From the NCBI GenBank assembly GCA_035512155.1, contig DATKEN010000031.1, forward strand, positions 1 through 64,000: a stretch of 64,000 nucleotides of DNA, given 5' to 3'. The number at the start of each line of letters is the position of its first letter. The stretch's first letter is position 1. The notes under the pieces were generated by a model, which ran no database searches, was not told the origin of the DNA, and was given only the letters and a program-made list of their open reading frames with translations. The position numbers and the translations under genes are program-made. Below are positions 35,191-44,440 of this stretch, piece by piece. The stretch is from JABCYV01 sp035512155. GTDB lineage: Bacteria; Acidobacteriota; Terriglobia; Terriglobales; Acidobacteriaceae.

Positions 35191-38100
35191 TTAATCGATG
35201 TGTTCGCCTTCCTCTACGAAGCCAATCTCTGCCGGCGGCAATTTATCGCCGGGACGTGCCCAGAAAACATAAAGCGAGGGCAACAAGACGATGCTGATGA
35301 CCAACTCGACAATGAGTCCACCAACAATCACGATGGCGAAAGGCCGTTGTGAGTCAGACCCGATATCGTGTGACATGGCGGCGGGAAGTAAACCCAAAGT
35401 GGCGACCAGCATGGTCATCATGATGGGCCGCAAGCGCAGTGATGCGCCTTCTTTCGCGGCCTCGCGCGGGTTCATGCCGCGGGTGCGAAGCTGGTTGATG
35501 TATTCCACCATGATCACTCCGATTTCGACAGATACGCCGATCAGCGCTAGGAATCCCAGGCCGGACGAAACCGAAAAATGTGTGCCTGTCAGCAATAGGC
35601 TAAAAAAGCCGCCGAGAGGTGAAAGTGAAACTACGGCGAGGATCAGACCGACCCATTTCCAAGAGTCAAATGCCGAGTACAGAATGAAAGACATCAGAAG
35701 AAGCGTGATTGGGACAATGAAGGCTAGCCTGCGGTTTGCCCGCTGCTGGCTTTCGTACTCCCCGGTCCAATCGAGATGGTAGCCTTCAGGGAACTGAACT
35801 TTTTGGCGTACTTCTTCAATGGCCTGGCGCACCGTGCTGCCTAAGTCGCGCCCACGGACACTGTACTTGATTGCAATGTATCGAGAGTTGCCCTCGCGGT
35901 AGATCGTAGAAGCACCATCCTCTAGTTTGATCTGGCATAACTGTCCAAGCGAAACCCGTTCGCCAGAAGGCGCCAGGATCCGAATGTTGGCGATGTCGCT
36001 GACGGACTTGCGAAACGGTTCCTGGTAGCGAACGGTCAGATCATATCGCTGCTCCGCGACCAGAATTTGGCTAACCGCTTTCCCGCCCACTGCGGTCTCC
36101 ACTGCATCCTGAACGTCGCTGACATTGATGCCAAAACGATCAGTGATGGCACGATCAACGACCAGATTTACATTGGGCTGACCGCGGACCTGAAATGTGC
36201 CGAGGTCGGCCACCCCTGGGATCTTGCTCATCACGCGCTGCATCTCGTCGGCTTTCGCCTCCAGGACCTTCAGGTCAGGGCCAAAAAGCTTGACCGCTAA
36301 CTCTCCCTTCACGCCGCTGACGGCTTCTTCCACATTGTCAGAAATCGGCTGGGAGAAGTTCCAGTCGACACCCGGAAATTTGTTAAGTTCGGTGTCCATG
36401 GATGCGATCAGGTCGTCTTTAGTCTTGAACTGCGATCGCCACGTAGCGCGGGGCAGCAGATCAACAAAGAATTCCGTGTTGTAGAAACCGCTGGCATCGC
36501 TGCCATCGTCGGGACGGCCCACCTGGCTGACCACCTGCTTGACTTCGGGAAAATTGGCCAGCATCAGCCGTGCGTTTTTGGCTAAGGCGGTGCCAGCTGT
36601 GGGGCCGGTGCTGGGCGCCAATGTGCCGCGAACCCAGATAGCGCCTTCATCCAGATGGGGCAAGAATTCGGACCCGATGACTCCTCCAAGACCGAGGAAC
36701 AGCATGAGCGCCAATGCTGCCAAACCCAAACCGAGAGGGACCTTCAGGTGATCGAAGCACCAATCCAGAGTCTGGGCATAGCGCTCCTGCAGGAAATGCA
36801 GGATAGGGTTGCGCCACTCTTGGATAGTGTCCTTAAAGAGAAAAGTGCAAAGCACGGGAGCAATGAGTAAGGCAAATAACAATGCGCCGAGCAAAGCGAA
36901 TGCCACTGTCCACGCCATAGGCCGGAACAGACGGCCTTCCACGCGCTGAAGTGTGAAAATCGGCAGATACGAAACTATGATGATGATGCGGGCGAAAAAG
37001 ACCGGTCTTTGCACCTCGTGCGCCGCCGAACCTATTATCTGAAGAAATGTTTTCTTGCCGCGACCGAATTCAAAATGGCGCAAGATGTTCTCCACCATCA
37101 CCACCGAGCCATCCACAACCATGCCGAAGTCGAGGGCGCCTAGCGACAGCAGGTTTGCGGGGATGTGGTTAAGATCCAGCAGAATTGCCGCAAACAGGAG
37201 AGAGAAGGGAATGGTAAAAGTGACGATGAGAGCGCTGCGGGCATTTCCCAGGAATAAAAACAAGACGAGAGTGACCAGGAGCACGCCATCTATAAGATTG
37301 CGCAGCACCGTGTGTGTGGTGTAGTGGACGAGATCGCTTCGGTCAAGGTGCGGGACAAATTTGACTCCCGCCGGCAGCAGACGCTGCCCGCCCTTCGTCC
37401 CGTTCAGTTCCCCGATTTTTTGGTGCAGAGCGTCGAGCGTGGCGTCCGCTTCGGCGCTCTTGCGCAATAAAACAATGCCTTCCACAACGTCATCGTCATT
37501 GACGACGGTCCCGTCTTCGTGACGAATGGTTTTGCCCAATTGCCCGAGTCGTACCTTGGGTGATTGCACGACTATGGCCAGGTCACGAACTCGTACCGGA
37601 GTACCGTTCACCGCCTTAATGACGGTCGCTCCAATGTCGTCCGTGTTCCTCATCAACCCGACCGCGCGTACGTTCAGCGCCTGCTCTCCGCGCTCGATGA
37701 ACCCACCGCCAGCGTTGACATTGTTGGCAGCAAGAGCCTGCTCCACCTGACTTAGCGAAATGCCGTAAGAAACGAGCTTGCCGGGATCGATCCGAACCTG
37801 ATATTCACGTGTCGGCCCGCCAAAGGGGTTCACAGCCACGACGTTAGGCACCGACTTTAACTGGTTGACCACGAACCAGTCGTTGATCGTCTTCAATTCC
37901 ATCACGTCATACTTAGGATTGGTGCTCTGCAGGGTATAAAACATGATCTGCCCGGTCGGACTGTAATCCGGTCCCAGGCCAGGGTTCACACCCTGAGGCA
38001 ACGTCACTTGCTGCAAACGGTCGAGCACCTCCTGTCGCGCTGTGAAAGTGGTGATTTCATCGTCGTAAAGGATCGTGATGACGGAAAGCCCGGCTAGCGA

Positions 38101-38355
38101 GGCCGATCGAAGATGTGTCATATGGGGTACCCCGTTCAGTTGTACTTCGAGGGGGACCGTGATCTGTTGCTCGATTTCTTCCGCCGCGTGCCCTGGCCAC
38201 TGGCTGATGATCTGGGTATAGGTGTCGGCGACGTCGGGATAAGCCTCAATCGGGAGATTGTGGAATGAGAGAATACCCCAGACAAATAGAACCAGCGCCA
38301 GACTGAGCACCAGGATGCGATTGCGCAGGGCAAAGTCAATCAGATAACGGATCAT
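35191..38355 (-). CDS. czcA: Heavy-metal RND efflux pump, inner-membrane transporter (CzcA/CusA type)
   Basis: 1054-aa proton-driven RND transporter. Twelve membrane helices are expected, with two large periplasmic loops. Seen: the first helix near residue 10, PIEAYPDVADTYTQIISQWP, and the HME signature in helix 4, LDFGMVVDGSVVMVENILRH, which in this family points to divalent cations such as Zn, Co, Ni or Cd rather than Cu/Ag. Near the end LALIGVSVEIGVIMVEYINQ and LRPIMMTMLVATLGLLPAAM are the mirror-helix motifs. Length is normal for the family. It starts inside the czcB-like gene (four-base overlap), so the three pump genes are translated together. Confidence 0.93.
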   Translation of the reverse strand: MIRYLIDFALRNRILVLSLALVLFVWGILSFHNLPIEAYPDVADTYTQIISQWPGHAAEEIEQQITVPLEVQLNGVPHMTHLRSASLAGLSVITILYDDEITTFTARQEVLDRLQQVTLPQGVNPGLGPDYSPTGQIMFYTLQSTNPKYDVMELKTINDWFVVNQLKSVPNVVAVNPFGGPTREYQVRIDPGKLVSYGISLSQVEQALAANNVNAGGGFIERGEQALNVRAVGLMRNTDDIGATVIKAVNGTPVRVRDLAIVVQSPKVRLGQLGKTIRHEDGTVVNDDDVVEGIVLLRKSAEADATLDALHQKIGELNGTKGGQRLLPAGVKFVPHLDRSDLVHYTTHTVLRNLIDGVLLVTLVLFLFLGNARSALIVTFTIPFSLLFAAILLDLNHIPANLLSLGALDFGMVVDGSVVMVENILRHFEFGRGKKTFLQIIGSAAHEVQRPVFFARIIIIVSYLPIFTLQRVEGRLFRPMAWTVAFALLGALLFALLIAPVLCTFLFKDTIQEWRNPILHFLQERYAQTLDWCFDHLKVPLGLGLAALALMLFLGLGGVIGSEFLPHLDEGAIWVRGTLAPSTGPTAGTALAKNARLMLANFPEVKQVVSQVGRPDDGSDASGFYNTEFFVDLLPRATWRSQFKTKDDLIASMDTELNKFPGVDWNFSQPISDNVEEAVSGVKGELAVKLFGPDLKVLEAKADEMQRVMSKIPGVADLGTFQVRGQPNVNLVVDRAITDRFGINVSDVQDAVETAVGGKAVSQILVAEQRYDLTVRYQEPFRKSVSDIANIRILAPSGERVSLGQLCQIKLEDGASTIYREGNSRYIAIKYSVRGRDLGSTVRQAIEEVRQKVQFPEGYHLDWTGEYESQQRANRRLAFIVPITLLLMSFILYSAFDSWKWVGLILAVVSLSPLGGFFSLLLTGTHFSVSSGLGFLALIGVSVEIGVIMVEYINQLRTRGMNPREAAKEGASLRLRPIMMTMLVATLGLLPAAMSHDIGSDSQRPFAIVIVGGLIVELVISIVLLPSLYVFWARPGDKLPPAEIGFVEEGEHID

Positions 38356-39488
38356 TTGCCTTGCCCTGCGACGGCCGTCGAAAACGCGAGCGCGTTGGCT
38401 ACGACTTCTTCCCCGGGTTGCACGTCATCCTTGAGCTCTTGCATTCCCTCCGGTGTCGGTCCTAGCGCGTGCACCTCGATGCGGCGAAATCTTTGCGCAC
38501 CTTCCTTGCGGAAGATCCAGTCTTTGTCCTGCAATCGCATGATTGCGGTACTGGGCACTACGGTGAACGTCCGCAGTTTGCGCGAACGGAAGGTTGCTAC
38601 TGCGTACATCCCGGGCCGCAAAGACCCGCCGGCGTTCGAGAGCACAATGCGAACTTTTGCCGACCGAGTATTGGGGTCCAGCACCCGCGAAATATCCCCC
38701 ACTTTGCCCCGAAAAATCTTATCGGGATATGCATTCAGCCTGATCTCCGCCGCATCACCCAGACGCACGTCATTCAGATCGTTCTCGTAGACGTCGCACA
38801 GCACCCAGACCTGAGAAAGGTCGGCGATAGTAAATAGGCTGGGGGTGTTGTCGATGCTCTTCACGCCCTCGAATCCAGCAACATTCTGCTCCACGATGGT
38901 TCCCGAAACAGGCGCCCGCAATTCAATGAGGGAACCGGGGCGCGTAGGGTCGCCGCCTAACACGCGCACATGCTGTTCGGCAGTTTGCACATCCACTTTG
39001 GCCTTGTCTTCCGCGTTCTGCGCCGCTTCGAAATCTTTCTGCGCGGAAGCGCCTCGGTCATAGAGCAACTGCGCGCGGTCTAGCGCTTTCCGGGCAAGTG
39101 CTTCATCGGCCCGTGCCTTTTGGTAATCTGACACAGCGCTCGCGAGATCGGCACTCGAGATTACTAACAAGGCCTGGCCCTTCTTCACGGAATCGCCAAG
39201 TCGCGCCTTCACCTCCACCACGCGGCCGGAACCCAGCGAGGTCACATGAATCGTTCGGTTCACATCGGGAGTGATGCCGCCATTCGCAGTCAGCACCATC
39301 GGAAGCTCGCGGGTTTCCACCTTCGCCAGCTTGAATAACTCGGGATGGTCGGGATTGTAGACGCCGGGCTCCATCGTGACTTCCGCCTTGGTGGGCGCGG
39401 CTTTGGTGTTATCCGAGCAGGAAACCGCTAGAATACCTGACAAAATAACCGTGAAGATTGCGGAATAGCGAAGCATCTTGTGTCTCAC
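38352..39488 (-). CDS. czcB: RND efflux periplasmic adaptor (CzcB/CusB-like)
   Basis: 378-aa membrane fusion protein linking the RND pump to the outer-membrane channel. A lipoprotein-type signal is present (FTVILSGILAVSCSD, Cys lipidation). Then the barrel-sandwich hybrid (VTSLGSGRVVEVKARLGDSV), an alpha-helical hairpin (ADEALARKALDRAQLLYDRG), the returning lipoyl half (LRAPVSGTIVEQNVA) and a beta-barrel region (VWVLCDVYENDLNDVRLGD, LRPGMYAVATF). It overlaps its neighbours by four bases on each side. Metal specificity cannot be told from this subunit. Confidence 0.92.
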   Translation of the reverse strand: MRHKMLRYSAIFTVILSGILAVSCSDNTKAAPTKAEVTMEPGVYNPDHPELFKLAKVETRELPMVLTANGGITPDVNRTIHVTSLGSGRVVEVKARLGDSVKKGQALLVISSADLASAVSDYQKARADEALARKALDRAQLLYDRGASAQKDFEAAQNAEDKAKVDVQTAEQHVRVLGGDPTRPGSLIELRAPVSGTIVEQNVAGFEGVKSIDNTPSLFTIADLSQVWVLCDVYENDLNDVRLGDAAEIRLNAYPDKIFRGKVGDISRVLDPNTRSAKVRIVLSNAGGSLRPGMYAVATFRSRKLRTFTVVPSTAIMRLQDKDWIFRKEGAQRFRRIEVHALGPTPEGMQELKDDVQPGEEVVANALAFSTAVAGQGK

Positions 39489-40756
39489 GGGATCACCTCT
39501 CGTCCCACGGCCATATTCAATTGGGCGGCAGCGGTCAAGTACGAGCCGACTAAGTTCACGTAGCTCAACTGTACAGTTCGGTATTCACTCTCTGCGTTTA
39601 AGAAATCAAGAAGGGAGGCTCCACCGTGCTGGTAGGAAAAGAAAACCGTATCCCGGACGCGCACGGACTGCTGCAAGTACTTAGCTTTGTAGGGTCGCAG
39701 CAAAGTCATATTGCTGTCGACCACGGCGTAACCGGAATCGACGTCGCTCAGCACCGATGCTTCAGCAGCGTCGCGCAGCCTCTCATTGCGTGTGATATCA
39801 AGCTGTGTGCGCAGCTTCTCTCCCTGATTGCGATCGAAAACCCGCAGCGGGACGCTGACACTGACCCCGACAGTATTTATGCCAAACGGGTTGTTGTTGG
39901 ATGAATTATGCGTATACCACGCGCTGAGAGTTGGATCCGTCGAGCCGTTCGCAACCGCCAGCTTATGGTCGGTTTGGGCCTTATCGACGGCTTCGATGGC
40001 AGCCTTCAAGTCTGGCCGCATGTCCAGAGCAATCTTCCGGAACTCGTCGCGGGGCAGGAGTTGGTCGTTGAAATCAAACGAACCACTTACGTCAAATTGT
40101 TCAATTGCAGTGCGATCATTCAACAACGTGAGCAGTTGAATCTTGGCGGTGCGCAGATCGACTTCCGCTATCTGCACGTCTGACTCGTATTGCACCCGCT
40201 GCAGCTCCAGCCGGTCAAGGTCGATTTGCGCGATGTCGCCGGCATTGAAGCGAGTCCTGCTGATATCGAGCACGTGGTCATAGTAGGCCAGGTTATCTCT
40301 CGCTAGCTGGAGCACAGCTTTGGCTTGGAGAGTTGACACGAAGGCGCTGCGCAGGTTGAACAGCAGAGTTCGATTCAGATCGGCATGATTAAACTCGGCG
40401 ATCGTAGTGCTTTTTTTGGCGCTTTCCAGCCGCAGCTCGCGCTTGTGCCGACGTTCGTGAAGGTAACTGATGCCGGGCGACTCAAAAGTGCCGGCGAACG
40501 GTCGCCAGATGCCCTTCTCGGGAGCGATTTGAGTCCCATCTACCGTCAGATTCAAGTCAGGATTGGGACGGAGATAAGCGGTGATTTCCTGTGCCTTCGA
40601 TTCATCGATACTCAGTTTGTCTGCGAGCAGCGTCGGATTGTTGGCCTCAAAGCGTTCTCGTACTTGCTGCCAGGTCCAGGAGGTTTGCGCCCCGGCTTCC
40701 AAACTGAAACCGAGCAGAAGAAGCAATGCGGAACTCCGCCAAAGCGTCTTTTGCAT
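39485..40756 (-). CDS. czcC: Outer-membrane efflux channel of the RND pump (CzcC/TolC-like)
   Basis: 423-aa outer-membrane factor with signal peptide (MQKTLWRSSALLLLLGF to GAQ), then long amphipathic helices typical of OEP repeats (ESKAQEITAYLRPNPDLNL, FNLRSAFVSTLQAKAVLQLA, FNAGDIAQIDLDRLELQRVQ, YRTVQLSYVNLVGSYLTAAA). ATG 40756 is preferred over 40774, because GGAG sits six bases upstream of it. It is the first gene of the three-gene pump unit. Confidence 0.9.
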   Translation of the reverse strand: MQKTLWRSSALLLLLGFSLEAGAQTSWTWQQVRERFEANNPTLLADKLSIDESKAQEITAYLRPNPDLNLTVDGTQIAPEKGIWRPFAGTFESPGISYLHERRHKRELRLESAKKSTTIAEFNHADLNRTLLFNLRSAFVSTLQAKAVLQLARDNLAYYDHVLDISRTRFNAGDIAQIDLDRLELQRVQYESDVQIAEVDLRTAKIQLLTLLNDRTAIEQFDVSGSFDFNDQLLPRDEFRKIALDMRPDLKAAIEAVDKAQTDHKLAVANGSTDPTLSAWYTHNSSNNNPFGINTVGVSVSVPLRVFDRNQGEKLRTQLDITRNERLRDAAEASVLSDVDSGYAVVDSNMTLLRPYKAKYLQQSVRVRDTVFFSYQHGGASLLDFLNAESEYRTVQLSYVNLVGSYLTAAAQLNMAVGREVIP

Positions 40757-40870
40757 TGGGCACTCCATAGTCATTTCCGTAACTGTTGTAAAGCAGCGTT
40801 GCCGCGGATATACCGCGACTGTTTCAAGAATGTAAGATTCCGCCGGACGAAAGCGGCCCTGCCGGCTGTA

Positions 40871-41296
40871 CTAGCTGAATGGATACGGCGGCGGAGCGCG
40901 ACCGTTGCGATGCGCTGGGTAGACTGGTTCCGGCCGCAGGGAAGGCGTGGTGACGACCCGTCCGTAGATTAGACAACTCGGACTGAACGAATAAGGGCGG
41001 AAGCGGAGGGCAGGGGATGCGTGCAGGATAGTCTGCGATGAATGGGATGTTTCGCCTCCGGACGCCTCGACCTGACGCTTGGATGAGTTTGACTCCTCCA
41101 GTTCCGGCCGCATTACGTGCATGTCGTCCGTAGCGGAAACGACCGGAAATAGCAGCACCAGAACGCAGCCCAAAAGCACGATAGGGCGCACACTGCCGAG
41201 TCGCCTCGAGCTCTGGACAGAGGCCGGATCTTGCAGCCAAAGCCAAATGGCGGGCAATGTCAACATCAGCCAGAGAATATTGAGCAGAAATTCCAT
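40871..41296 (-). CDS. Small membrane protein next to the metal efflux operon
   Basis: 141-aa protein with two N-terminal hydrophobic stretches (EFLLNILWLMLTLPAIWLWL and VRPIVLLGCVLVLLFPVVSA), then a soluble Ser/Pro-rich tail (SATDDMHVMRPELEES). I recall similar short proteins with SATDD-like motifs as hypothetical proteins in acidobacteria; no function is known. It is 114 bases upstream of the efflux genes, same strand, so it could be the first gene of the pump operon. A longer reading frame in another phase over the same bases (40824-41336) is compositionally unlikely. Confidence 0.65.
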   Translation of the reverse strand: MEFLLNILWLMLTLPAIWLWLQDPASVQSSRRLGSVRPIVLLGCVLVLLFPVVSATDDMHVMRPELEESNSSKRQVEASGGETSHSSQTILHASPALRFRPYSFSPSCLIYGRVVTTPSLRPEPVYPAHRNGRAPPPYPFS

Positions 41297-41522
41297 AGCC
41301 GCGGTAAGGCTGACCCTGTGCGCTCAAGTCTGCCAAGATACGAAGACTAAGTCAATGTGACAGCCGGACTCGTGCGCGGAAAGACGGTTCCTTCGGTAAT
41401 GTGGATGCATCCGTGAAGTTGTCACGGACAGCTCGTAGGGTCCCCTTTGACGGGCCTTGGCGCCGCAGCGGACTCTTGCGCTGACGTAGCTCGAAGGTAG
41501 TCCTGCCAGCTTTTGTACGAAC

Positions 41523-42119
41523 TCAGAACCCGGGCGCGAATGTGTACCCGATTGACATGCCGAACCGCGCCGCTTGCGAAGAGGGAAACTCAACGTTGTT
41601 ATGAACCAGGTACAGGTGCGCCTCTGGACGAATGAAAAGATGTCCCCAAATGTAATACCGAATCCCAGCGCCGATGTGTCCCATGAAGTGATTGCTGCTG
41701 ACGAAATCCGTGCAACCAAAGAAGTTACAATTACTAAACGGCTGATAAAACCGCAGACTCTCCCATCCGATCCCGGCCATCATTTCGGCTTGCACGCGTT
41801 TTCCGAGCTTTGGCGCGTAGATTCCGTTAAAGTCGTAGAACAGGGGACGGTAGGGCAAAGCTCCACCGTAGAGGTTCCGACTGGCCCTCCAAGCCAGTTC
41901 GCCGCCAAAACCGAGGTTGTGCTTAATCAGGACGTCAGCGCTGAACACTGGGTACGCCCCGCCACGTTCGGAGACGGTATTGCCTCCTGAATCTGGCACG
42001 GTACCCGAAGGCGCCGTAACCGTGCCCACGCCAAACGCTGCGTCAAACTGTTGGGCAAAAGCCCTTGTCTGTATCGCGAAGAACATGCCCAGAGCCACAA
42101 CCAAGCTTAACTTTCTCAA
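41523..42119 (-). CDS. Outer-membrane beta-barrel protein
   Basis: 198-aa exported protein. The TTG at 42119 is selected as start because GGAGG lies six to seven bases upstream and the encoded N-terminus (KLSLVVALGMFFAIQTRAFA) is a good signal peptide; the open frame extends to 42269 but the added residues look non-coding. The mature part alternates aromatic and polar residues (GFGGELAWRASRNLYGG, MMAGIGWESLRFYQPF, MGHIGAGIRYYIWGHLFIRP) and ends FGMSIGYTFAPGF, with the final Phe expected for barrel insertion. Function unknown; a porin or OmpA/OmpW-like small barrel is likely. Confidence 0.75.
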   Translation of the reverse strand: MRKLSLVVALGMFFAIQTRAFAQQFDAAFGVGTVTAPSGTVPDSGGNTVSERGGAYPVFSADVLIKHNLGFGGELAWRASRNLYGGALPYRPLFYDFNGIYAPKLGKRVQAEMMAGIGWESLRFYQPFSNCNFFGCTDFVSSNHFMGHIGAGIRYYIWGHLFIRPEAHLYLVHNNVEFPSSQAARFGMSIGYTFAPGF

Positions 42120-42339
42120 AATGAGCCTCCGAATCAAAGGTTCGTTGCCGTATATCAAACCCGATTTCTTGAAATTAGATGCGGCCGGCGGGCTCGCGAA
42201 GAAAACGGCCCTTTTTATCGGTCCTGACACATCACGACAATCATAAAGTCTCTCTCCGGTCCGACTCAATCATCAGCCAGAATGTAAAGAATGGTCAAAA
42301 AACCGTAAACTCATTAAACTTGCTGTCCGCGGAGGCAAC

Positions 42340-42843
42340 ATGAGCTTAGGCGGGGCCCTGCTGCCCGAATTCGATCAGGAGATGGCCAATACGCGCCGGA
42401 CTCTGGAGCGGGTTCCTGAGGATAAGTTCGACTGGAAACCACACCCGAAGTCGATGACTATGGGACGTCTGGCCACGCACTTGGCGGAACTGCCGGGTTG
42501 GGCGATCGCCACCGTCGAGAAGGATTCGCACGATCTGGCGCCGCCGGGTGGCCAGGGATTCCAGCCGGCCACAGCAAAAACACGCAAGGAGCTTCTATCC
42601 CTGTTCGACGCCAACGTTGATGGCGCCCGGACTGCAATCTCTCACGCATGCGACGATCATCTCGCGGAAACTTGGACTCTGCTGGTTGCGGGTAATAGGA
42701 TCTTCTCGCGACCTCGCCTTGCGGTGCTGCGTAATTCCGTCTTGAACCATAGCATCCATCACCGGGCGCAATTAGGAGTGTACCTGCGGCTGAACAACCT
42801 CCCAGTTCCGGCCATTTATGGCCCGTCTGCCGACGAGAAGTAA
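42340..42843 (+). CDS. DinB-like (DUF664-type) metal-binding protein
   Basis: 167-aa four-helix-bundle protein of the DinB/YfiT superfamily, where three His residues bind a metal. His candidates: THLAELPGW (about residue 47) and SVLNHSIHHRAQLGVYLRL (about 134-139), which is the typical C-terminal helix signature. Members act in thiol transfer (for example mycothiol or bacillithiol S-transferases) or are of unknown role. GGAGG lies seven bases before the ATG. It is convergent with nothing and followed by the efflux operon on the same strand. Confidence 0.85.
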   Translation: MSLGGALLPEFDQEMANTRRTLERVPEDKFDWKPHPKSMTMGRLATHLAELPGWAIATVEKDSHDLAPPGGQGFQPATAKTRKELLSLFDANVDGARTAISHACDDHLAETWTLLVAGNRIFSRPRLAVLRNSVLNHSIHHRAQLGVYLRLNNLPVPAIYGPSADEK

Positions 42844-42960
42844 CAAGGGCGAGGCGGCTTGAGGGCAAGGGTTTGCATCTGCAAAGCAGCAAACAGAATC
42901 AAGATAGCTTGCCGATTTACTGATGTTCAGCTCCTTTCGAATTGGAAGAAATTGAGCGTG

Positions 42961-44433
42961 ATGACGCCATTCTCGAAAGCGCACCGTAAAGAGACAGTTC
43001 CGTGCCTGGTTGCGATGCTCATTCTCGCTGCCGCAGCGGCGATGGGGCAGACCACGATCGGATATTCGGAAAACACCTCGCCAACCCCTGGCCTCCCGAG
43101 TGGAATTGGCCAGTCGACTGCTCAGAACCCGTTCACGGGTAGCGTCCCCCAGGGCAAGGCTACGCCTCAAGTCTTGTCTCTATCTCTTAACGACGCGATT
43201 GACCTTGCGCTGAAGAGCAACCTTGGGCTACTGGTGCAGGGTGACACGGTGCTCAGCGCTCGTGGACAAAAGTGGAAGGAACTCAGCGCCCTACTTCCTA
43301 ACCTCACGACGAAAACCAGTGAAAACGTCGCACAAATCAACCTCGCCGCGGAAGGAATTCGGATTCCGATTCCGGGCTTTCCCACCATCATCGGTCCCTA
43401 TAGCTTTTTCGATACTCGCGGGTATCTCACGCAATCTCTTTTCGACCTGCACTCGATCCAACGCGAGCACGGAGCGGCGGCGAATGAAAGCGCAGCACGC
43501 CACAGTTATAAAGACGCACGCGATATCGTCGTGCTGGCGGCCGGAAACGCGTATCTGCAGTGTATCTCCGCGGCGGCCCGAGTGGACAGCTCGCAGGCTC
43601 AGGTGCAAACTGCGCAGACGCTTTACGATAAGACTGCCGACCAGCAGAAGGCCGGAGTCAGTCCTGCCATTGATACTCTTCGCGCTCACGTGGAACTGCA
43701 AACCCGGCAGCAGCAGTTGATTGTCGCCAGGAATGATTACGCCAAACAGAAGTTGGCCCTGGGGCGTGTGATTGGGCTGCCTTCGGGACAAGAGTTCACA
43801 CTGACCGAGCAGGCCCCATACGAACCGCTGGTCCCGTTAAGCGTGGAGCAGAGCCTGCAACGCGCGTACGCCTCGCGTTCCGACTATCAGGCAGCATTGC
43901 AGCAGGTACGGGCAGCAGAATACTTTCGCAAGGCGGCATCATCGGAATATTTGCCCAGCCTCGACCTGACGGCAAATTACGGCGCTATCGGATTGAGGCC
44001 GGACAGCTTGCACGGAACCTTTGAAGTAAGTGGATCGTTGACAATTCCCATTTTCCAGGGCGGAAAAGTCCAGGCTGACGTTTTACAAGCTGAAGCGACG
44101 CAGAGGCAATACCGCTCTCAACTGGAGAACTTGCGCGGCCAGATTGATTACGAAGTACGCACCGCTTTGCTGGATCTAGCAGCCGCGGCCGATCAAGTCG
44201 AAGTCGCCCGCAGTTCGGTCGATCTGGCCAATCAAACGCTCATCCAGGCCCGGGACCGCTTTGCGGCCGGAGTCACCGACAATCTGGAGGTGGTACAGGC
44301 ACAGGAATCGGTGGCCTCGGCCAACGAGAGTTATATTTCCAGCCTTTACGCCCACAATCTGGCTAAACTCTCCCTGGTTCGAGCTATGGGATACGCCGAA
44401 GAGGGCGTGAGGCAATACTTGATGAAGAAATAA
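42961..44433 (+). CDS. TolC-family outer-membrane efflux protein
   Basis: About 490-aa outer-membrane factor. ATG 42961 is preferred over the open frame from 42859, whose extra residues are not signal-like; from 42961 the sequence gives a signal peptide (CLVAMLILAAAAAMGQ). OEP helices: LSLNDAIDLALKSNLGLLVQ, DIVVLAAGNAYLQCISAAAR, QRAYASRSDYQAALQQVRAA, QTLIQARDRFAAGVTDNLE, AHNLAKLSLVRAMG. Seven bases separate it from the adaptor gene, so the three following genes form a tripartite efflux operon with it. Confidence 0.92.
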   Translation: MTPFSKAHRKETVPCLVAMLILAAAAAMGQTTIGYSENTSPTPGLPSGIGQSTAQNPFTGSVPQGKATPQVLSLSLNDAIDLALKSNLGLLVQGDTVLSARGQKWKELSALLPNLTTKTSENVAQINLAAEGIRIPIPGFPTIIGPYSFFDTRGYLTQSLFDLHSIQREHGAAANESAARHSYKDARDIVVLAAGNAYLQCISAAARVDSSQAQVQTAQTLYDKTADQQKAGVSPAIDTLRAHVELQTRQQQLIVARNDYAKQKLALGRVIGLPSGQEFTLTEQAPYEPLVPLSVEQSLQRAYASRSDYQAALQQVRAAEYFRKAASSEYLPSLDLTANYGAIGLRPDSLHGTFEVSGSLTIPIFQGGKVQADVLQAEATQRQYRSQLENLRGQIDYEVRTALLDLAAAADQVEVARSSVDLANQTLIQARDRFAAGVTDNLEVVQAQESVASANESYISSLYAHNLAKLSLVRAMGYAEEGVRQYLMKK

Positions 44434-44440
44434 GCGGTCT

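Noticed and set aside
40824..41336. Minus-strand 170-codon frame over the small membrane protein
   Set aside because: The alternative frame (40871-41296) has a clear hydrophobic N-terminus and a family-like SATDD segment; this one is compositionally random.
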